Positions 59,209-64,000 of a stretch of DNA of 64,000 nucleotides are shown one piece after another (position 1 is the stretch's first letter; every line of letters begins with the position of its first letter). The stretch covers positions 62,001 to 126,000 of the forward strand of contig NZ_AUGY01000014.1 of NCBI RefSeq assembly GCF_000422905.1. Direction: 5' to 3'. The notes beneath the pieces were generated by a model. That model saw nothing but the letters and a program-made list of their open reading frames with translations. It did not search any database and was not told where the DNA came from. The position numbers and the translations under genes are program-made. The DNA is from Paenibacillus alginolyticus DSM 5050 = NBRC 15375. Its GTDB lineage: Bacteria; Bacillota; Bacilli; Paenibacillales; NBRC-103111.

Positions 59209-60807
59209 CTATCTAACATGTAAAAATTGGCGAAACAAGAAGACAGCCTTCAATTTTAATAGATCGTTTACTTTTTTGAAATCAACCTGTAAGAGATCAC
59301 TAATCTTCTCCAAGCGGTACGTTACTGTATTCCTATGAATAAATAATTGTTTTGCCGCCTCGCTTACTTGACCATCATTGCGAATGAACACCTCTAAAGT
59401 GCGAATCATTTCTTGCGAGTACTCGGCATCTTTTTCGAGTAAAGGACGTAGAATTTTGGCACAGTAATCCTCCATCATCGTGGAAGACACATTCTGGAAG
59501 AGATGCGCGAATTCGATGGTTTCGAAGTGAAGCACTCGATCCGTGAGTCCAAGCTTAGATGCCATACGATGCGTCTCCAAACATTCCATATAGGCTTCCC
59601 TTAACGCAGTTGGCTTTAATTTCATCGAGCTTGTATAGAAAGCCATTTCGCCAGCCTCTTCAATGCATCCTGAATCGCTTGCGTATTTGGTCAGAACCTG
59701 AGACAGCTCCACCTCTGGAAACCCGTCTGCCTGATTCGTTGAATAAATCGAGAACATCATATCCTTGAACACAAAATGGTGCCCGCTCAGACTGCTTGAT
59801 TTCGGATGTGATTCGATATATTGTTTTAGGTTTTTGAGCTTAGCTTGGGGCTGTTCCTCCGCCAGTTTTTCCGACTTATTTTTGCTGATCACACATTGAT
59901 AAGCTCCGGTAAAGATCGATAGCCCTCTAGCTTCCGCCTGTTCAAGGAACTCCTCTAGAGAGGTTCCTTTATCTAAGTATCGTATGAGATTGTTTTGTAA
60001 ATCCCGCTGTGCGGAAGCTTCTACATGAGATCGGAACGTATAACACATATGGAAGGTGAGGATATCTGCCGCTTGCTGGAACAAGCCTTCCTCCACATTT
60101 GCGAGTAGCACCGCATCCGGTATAATCAATAAATGTCCAAGAGGCTCATCGTCTTGTTGATGCAGTCCTACACGATATGCGCGTTCTTTACCTGCGTACA
60201 CCCAACCTGATTTCCGTTTCCACGGCCAATTCTGAGAGAGTTGATCGGGACTCCAAGCGCTTGTGTTATATAATATTTGTCCTCTAGCTCCAACGACCGC
60301 CATAGGATAACCAAGAATATCACTGATTAATTGGAACATGGAAAGCATATTATCCTGTTTCAATCCGAATTGCAGCAGCTTCTTCTGTTTCTCAAGAACA
60401 GATTGCAGCAGCTGCGTATTGCGACGGTATTCTGCGTTAAACAGGGCATTCATTTGATCTGAGAACGTAAATTGAAAGGGCATTTCGATAATCGGAAAAT
60501 GCAGCCGATCTGCTTCATCTGCAACAATCTGCGGCAGCTCCGACCAAAAACGACCCAGCTTGATTCCTAACCCAGCAGCTCCGCGATCATTTAATTTCCG
60601 AAGTAAATTAACCGTTTCTTGCGGACTATCCTTCATCGCGAAAGCGGTTGTGAATAGCATCTCACCGGATTTCGTCCAATCCGCAATATCAGGAGCGTCC
60701 ATCACATTGACTGATTTGACAATGCGGGAATCACCTTGCTTGCCTGCTACTAGCTTTGCTTCCGTTAAAGGATATATGGATAATGCCTCACGAATGGTAA
60801 GATGCAT
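59209..60807 (-). CDS. PucR family transcriptional regulator
   Basis: The 532-residue protein has the N-terminal PucR domain (ADWTKSGEMLFTTAFAMKDS, GIKLGRFW), a central GGDEF-like/CdaR domain and the C-terminal HTH (AAKQLFIHRNTVTYRLEKIS). PucR-type activators control purine or amino-acid catabolism. AGGGGG 8 nt before ATG 60807 sets the start. It is likely monocistronic. Upstream, TTATATAACA occurs twice (60882-60891, 60944-60953), a possible binding site. The catabolic operon upstream (fatty-acid genes) is a possible target but not proven. Confidence 0.9.
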   Translation of the reverse strand: MHLTIREALSIYPLTEAKLVAGKQGDSRIVKSVNVMDAPDIADWTKSGEMLFTTAFAMKDSPQETVNLLRKLNDRGAAGLGIKLGRFWSELPQIVADEADRLHFPIIEMPFQFTFSDQMNALFNAEYRRNTQLLQSVLEKQKKLLQFGLKQDNMLSMFQLISDILGYPMAVVGARGQILYNTSAWSPDQLSQNWPWKRKSGWVYAGKERAYRVGLHQQDDEPLGHLLIIPDAVLLANVEEGLFQQAADILTFHMCYTFRSHVEASAQRDLQNNLIRYLDKGTSLEEFLEQAEARGLSIFTGAYQCVISKNKSEKLAEEQPQAKLKNLKQYIESHPKSSSLSGHHFVFKDMMFSIYSTNQADGFPEVELSQVLTKYASDSGCIEEAGEMAFYTSSMKLKPTALREAYMECLETHRMASKLGLTDRVLHFETIEFAHLFQNVSSTMMEDYCAKILRPLLEKDAEYSQEMIRTLEVFIRNDGQVSEAAKQLFIHRNTVTYRLEKISDLLQVDFKKVNDLLKLKAVFLFRQFLHVR

Positions 60808-61026
60808 TGTGCTTCCCCCTTAGTGCCTTTTAACTGATTATAGGATGACCTTGCCATTTCAGTCAATGTATTTGTGTTAACTTATATAACATTAATTATA
60901 ATTTTATGACTTTTTTATGACTAAACTCGCTTTTAATGTAAGATTATATAACACAAAAGAAGGATCTGACCTACACGACAAAGAGAGACATGCTTAGCAC
61001 ATGCCCCCCATTTAATGAATCAACCC

Positions 61027-61443
61027 TTAAATCACTCGAAACGTTCCCGTTCCAATCGTACCTAAATTACCTTCACGGTCAAACACACGACCTTGCGTAG
61101 TTATCATCTTACGGGATTGATGAACAAGCTCAGCCGTCACCACCAAGCGGCCTTCATAAAGCGGAGCTACGAAATGAACGTTTAAATTCGTCGTTACCAC
61201 CTTGTCCTCCGGCCTTGCCATCATCACAACAATCCCCATCGCATTGTCCAATAAGGAAGATAGTACACCGCCATGTACGATCCCTATCGGGTTCAAGTGA
61301 TGCGTTTTGGCTTCCAAAGCAATCGTAATGATGTTATCTTGCATACTCACAAATTCACAGCCAAGAAAGCCCCAAAACGTAGGCTCCGCTGATGCCGCTA
61401 ATTGCTGGAGCCTCTTATTTATACGTTCGTTAGTATCATCCAT
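61027..61443 (-). CDS. PaaI-type hotdog thioesterase
   Basis: The 138-residue protein has the hotdog thioesterase pattern: GCEFVSMQDNIITIALEA, the HLNPIGIVHGGVLSSLLDNA helix with the catalytic-site residues, and VTTNLNVHFVAPLYEG. It should hydrolyse acyl-CoA thioesters. GGAGGG precedes ATG 61443. It lies 63 bp after the acyl-CoA ligase gene in the same direction, fitting a fatty-acid catabolic operon. Confidence 0.9.
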   Translation of the reverse strand: MDDTNERINKRLQQLAASAEPTFWGFLGCEFVSMQDNIITIALEAKTHHLNPIGIVHGGVLSSLLDNAMGIVVMMARPEDKVVTTNLNVHFVAPLYEGRLVVTAELVHQSRKMITTQGRVFDREGNLGTIGTGTFRVI

Positions 61444-61506
61444 AGGATTCCCTCCACTCTTCTTGTAAAGGGCTTCCCCTTAATTGTTAAAAGCAGGAAG
61501 AGGCGC

Positions 61507-63177
61507 TTAAACGATCTTCTCTTCCTCTAGTAATTGCCTGCGCAGCACCTTTCCAATCATCGTTTTTGGCAAAGACTGACGGAACTCAACTTTCCGAGGC
61601 ACTTTATAGGCAGCCAAACGCTCACGGCACCACAATTCCAGTTCCTTTTCCGTTAGCGTCATTCCCGGTCTTAACACGATAAATGCTTTCACCGTTTCTC
61701 CCCGATATTCATCCGGCACGCCTGCAACTGCAGCCTCCAGAATGGCTGGATGCTCGAAGAGAACCTCCTCAATGTCACGCGGATAAATATTGTAGCCTCC
61801 GGCTATGATTAAATCCTTCTTGCGATCAACAATCGAGAAGAACCCATCCTCGTCCATACGCCCCATGTCGCCTGTATAAAGCCAACCATCTCTGATGGTC
61901 ATAGCCGTTTCGTGCTCGCGCTGCCAATACCCTTTCATCACCTGAGGCCCTTTAATGATAATTTCGCCAATTTCCCCAATCGGCAGTTCTTGACCTGAAT
62001 CCGAATCCACAACCTTCGTATCTGTATCCTGAAAAGGGATCCCAATTGAACCTATTTTCCGAAACCCCCAAATGGGATTCGCATGCGTAACAGGGGATGC
62101 TTCCGTCAATCCGTAGCCTTCAATTAGTCTACCGCCTGTTAATGCCTCGAAGCGTTCTTGCACCTCTAAAGGGAGAGGCGCTGAACCGCTTACACAAACA
62201 TTTATAGAAGAAATATCTACTTCCTTCATGCGCTTATGATTAATCAAGGCAATGTACATGGTTGGCGCACCAGGGAAAATCGTTGGCTTCAACGTATGAA
62301 TCGTGTCCAAAATTAAGTTGATATCGAACTTTGGAATGAGGATCAACATCCCCGCCCGATACATCGATTGATTCAACAAGACAGTCAAGCCAAAGACATG
62401 GAAGCAAGGGATAGCCCCTAAGAATCTTTCTTCACCTAGCCGAGTACGATAGCACCAATGACTAGTTTGGTACGTATTCGCAATCAAATTGGTATGAGTC
62501 AGCATAACACCTTTGGAGATCCCTGTCGTCCCTCCGGTGTATTGAAGAAGGGCAATATCCTCGTCAGCCTCCACATCTACACAAATCGGGGCGCGAGAAG
62601 CTGCACGGAGCAGCTTTTTATAAGAATAAACACCATCCCCGTAAGTGACAGCAAGGTTTGCACCATCTATTTTCATTTTAATCGGATATAGGACATTTTT
62701 GGGAAAGGGCAAATAGTCCTTAATAGAAGTCACAATAACATGCTGAATCGGTGTTTGCGCTTTCGCCTTTTGCACACGATCAAACAGCAAATCCAACGTT
62801 ACGATAACGGTTGCTCCGGAATCCGAGAGCTGGTGAACCAGCTCTCGCTCCACATAAAGCGGATTCGTCATGACGACGATCCCGCCCATCATCAGGGTTC
62901 CGAAGTAGGCGATGATAGCCGAAGGACAATTCGGCAGCATAATCGACACCCGATCCCCCGGGCTAACGCCCAGCTCTTTTAAAGCATTGGCAAAACGATA
63001 AGACGCTTCCAATACCTCCCGATAACGCAGCGTTTTCCCCAAGAAATACAAGGCAGGTCGGTCCGGAAACTTGTGCGCGGAATCTACCAACAAACGTGCA
63101 AGATTATGCTTCGGGTACTCGTAAGTCGGCGCCACTTCAGACGGATAATGGCGCAGCCAAGGCTTTGCCTCACTCAT
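61507..63177 (-). CDS. long-chain fatty-acid-CoA ligase
   Basis: The 556-residue enzyme is in the acyl-adenylate-forming family: P-loop-like YTGGTTGISKGVMLTH, EGYGLTEASPVTHANP, GWLYTGDMGRMDEDG and a C-terminal Lys in PKTMIGKVLRR. It activates fatty acids with ATP and CoA for beta-oxidation. GAAGGGG lies about 11 nt before ATG 63177. It is 36 bp after the acyl-CoA dehydrogenase gene and 63 bp before the thioesterase. Confidence 0.93.
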   Translation of the reverse strand: MSEAKPWLRHYPSEVAPTYEYPKHNLARLLVDSAHKFPDRPALYFLGKTLRYREVLEASYRFANALKELGVSPGDRVSIMLPNCPSAIIAYFGTLMMGGIVVMTNPLYVERELVHQLSDSGATVIVTLDLLFDRVQKAKAQTPIQHVIVTSIKDYLPFPKNVLYPIKMKIDGANLAVTYGDGVYSYKKLLRAASRAPICVDVEADEDIALLQYTGGTTGISKGVMLTHTNLIANTYQTSHWCYRTRLGEERFLGAIPCFHVFGLTVLLNQSMYRAGMLILIPKFDINLILDTIHTLKPTIFPGAPTMYIALINHKRMKEVDISSINVCVSGSAPLPLEVQERFEALTGGRLIEGYGLTEASPVTHANPIWGFRKIGSIGIPFQDTDTKVVDSDSGQELPIGEIGEIIIKGPQVMKGYWQREHETAMTIRDGWLYTGDMGRMDEDGFFSIVDRKKDLIIAGGYNIYPRDIEEVLFEHPAILEAAVAGVPDEYRGETVKAFIVLRPGMTLTEKELELWCRERLAAYKVPRKVEFRQSLPKTMIGKVLRRQLLEEEKIV

Positions 63178-63213
63178 ACAAAACCATCCCCTTCAGGTTC
63201 CTGACATCGATGA

Positions 63214-64000
63214 CTATACGATGAATTTCTCACCCTGAATAACACGTGCGGCGATGTCGCGCTTCAGACCAACCGTATTCACACTGCTGCGTCTGGACAG
63301 CTTTTTCAAAATCGACAATTGAGTCCGAAGAACATCTCCTTCTTCCATCGTACTGAGCGCTTCCTTCGCATATGCCTCAATTTTGTCAAAGGCTTCATGA
63401 ACAAAAACCGTCGTGATTTGGATCGCATTCTTCGCCTTCTCTTCCCCTGCTTTTTCAATCAGCTTTTGCGTACGTAGAAGACCGCTCTCAGCCGCGAAAA
63501 TTTGGATCATAATGTCGGCTAAATTGCTTAAAACTTCCTGATTTTTTTCTAGCGCCATGCCATACTTCTGTACCGCAAGCCCACCGACCATCAGGAATAC
63601 CTTCTTCGCCATTGAAACCAGATGCACCTCTTCGGCTAGCGTTCCTTCAAATGTTTGGCCTGGTACGATTGAGAGCAGTTCAGCTTGCAGCGCTTGAGCT
63701 TTTTGCAGCAAAGGCAGCTCGCCTTTCATCGCTTTCTTCACTAATGTACCTGGAATAAGCAGGCGATTGATTTCATTCGTGCCTTCGAAAATTCGGTTAA
63801 TTCTTGAATCCCGATAAATACGCTCTACTTTATACTCCTGGATAAAACCGTAGCCGCCATGAATTTGCAAGCCCTCATCCGCAACAAAATCCAACACTTC
63901 TGACGCGAAAACCTTATTAATGGAGCATTCCAGCGCGTATTCAGAGATCCCTTTGGACGAATGTTTACCGGCATCAGGGCTCGTATGATCAATATCTTTG
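63214..64000 (-). CDS. acyl-CoA dehydrogenase, 5' part cut by window edge
   Basis: The frame stays open to the window edge, so the N-terminal part is missing; about 262 C-terminal residues are seen. The segment FVADEGLQIHGGYGFIQEY and the RIYRDSRINRIFEGTNEINR motif are diagnostic of acyl-CoA dehydrogenases. The extra C-terminal domain after residue about 100 of the fragment (LLSIVPGQTFEG onward) fits the longer FadE/VLCAD-like type. It introduces the alpha-beta double bond in beta-oxidation. The acyl-CoA ligase gene follows. Confidence 0.93.
   Translation of the reverse strand, partial: KDIDHTSPDAGKHSSKGISEYALECSINKVFASEVLDFVADEGLQIHGGYGFIQEYKVERIYRDSRINRIFEGTNEINRLLIPGTLVKKAMKGELPLLQKAQALQAELLSIVPGQTFEGTLAEEVHLVSMAKKVFLMVGGLAVQKYGMALEKNQEVLSNLADIMIQIFAAESGLLRTQKLIEKAGEEKAKNAIQITTVFVHEAFDKIEAYAKEALSTMEEGDVLRTQLSILKKLSRRSSVNTVGLKRDIAARVIQGEKFIV

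Overview
The window is a piece of chromosome from a low-to-medium GC, endospore-forming Bacillota, most likely Paenibacillus or a close relative. Pointers are the aa3-type quinol oxidase operon, YheC/YheD ATP-grasp spore-coat proteins, a soluble multi-PAS sporulation-type kinase, a YtxJ bacilliredoxin-like protein, a DUF3900 protein, AAGGAGG-type ribosome binding sites with several TTG/GTG starts, and families of 50-60 bp phased intergenic repeats. I see no rRNA, tRNA, CRISPR array, prophage or intact insertion sequence.

Layout. 0-4.5 kb: truncated MFS transporter, an unknown gene, an M29 aminopeptidase and a membrane L,D-transpeptidase. 4.6-8.6 kb: qoxABCD (minus). 8.8-14.9 kb: small membrane proteins, an MBL-fold hydrolase with a near-perfect sigma-A promoter, a FAD monooxygenase, a deoxynucleoside kinase and DUF3900. 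15-23.3 kb: PAS histidine kinase, zinc phospholipase C-like protein, an oligoendopeptidase F-like protein, and topB-ung-yciI. 23.5-27 kb: a spore-coat-like glycosyltransferase/ATP-grasp pair, DedA and a secreted NlpC/P60 hydrolase. 27-33 kb: an envelope-stress-type operon (secreted protein, ABC transporter, two-component system, diacylglycerol glucosyltransferase-like enzyme) preceded by four 11-bp-phased OmpR/PhoP-type half sites. 33-37 kb: an ArlRS-like two-component system with a predicted di-haem b membrane protein and a lipoprotein phosphoesterase. 37-44.3 kb: YheC/D, a BNR beta-propeller/MoaD-like pair, a phosphodiesterase, DUF1904, and a MoxR ATPase/VWA (RavA-ViaA-like) pair, then a repeat-rich intergenic region.

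44.3-47 kb holds what I consider the most interesting locus. A gene for a free-standing class II aminoacyl-tRNA synthetase anticodon-binding domain (HisRS C-terminal type) lies behind its own promoter, a 16-codon leader peptide and a chain of mutually exclusive hairpins ending in an intrinsic terminator. This looks like a ribosome-controlled transcription attenuator. PIG-L deacetylase and MOSC genes follow in the same direction.

47-64 kb: HelD, a 12-bp tandem array, two DegV proteins with an SDR, a hemolysin III-like protein, a GDSL hydrolase, an M20 amidohydrolase, MFS and DMT transporters, YtxJ behind a PerR-like box, a Tat-exported phosphoesterase, a PucR-type regulator, and a fatty-acid catabolism set (thioesterase, acyl-CoA ligase, truncated acyl-CoA dehydrogenase).

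Most boundaries between convergent genes carry a clear, often bidirectional, hairpin terminator. Start codons were chosen by ribosome binding site where several in-frame starts exist. All function names are from reading the sequences by eye; no database search was run.
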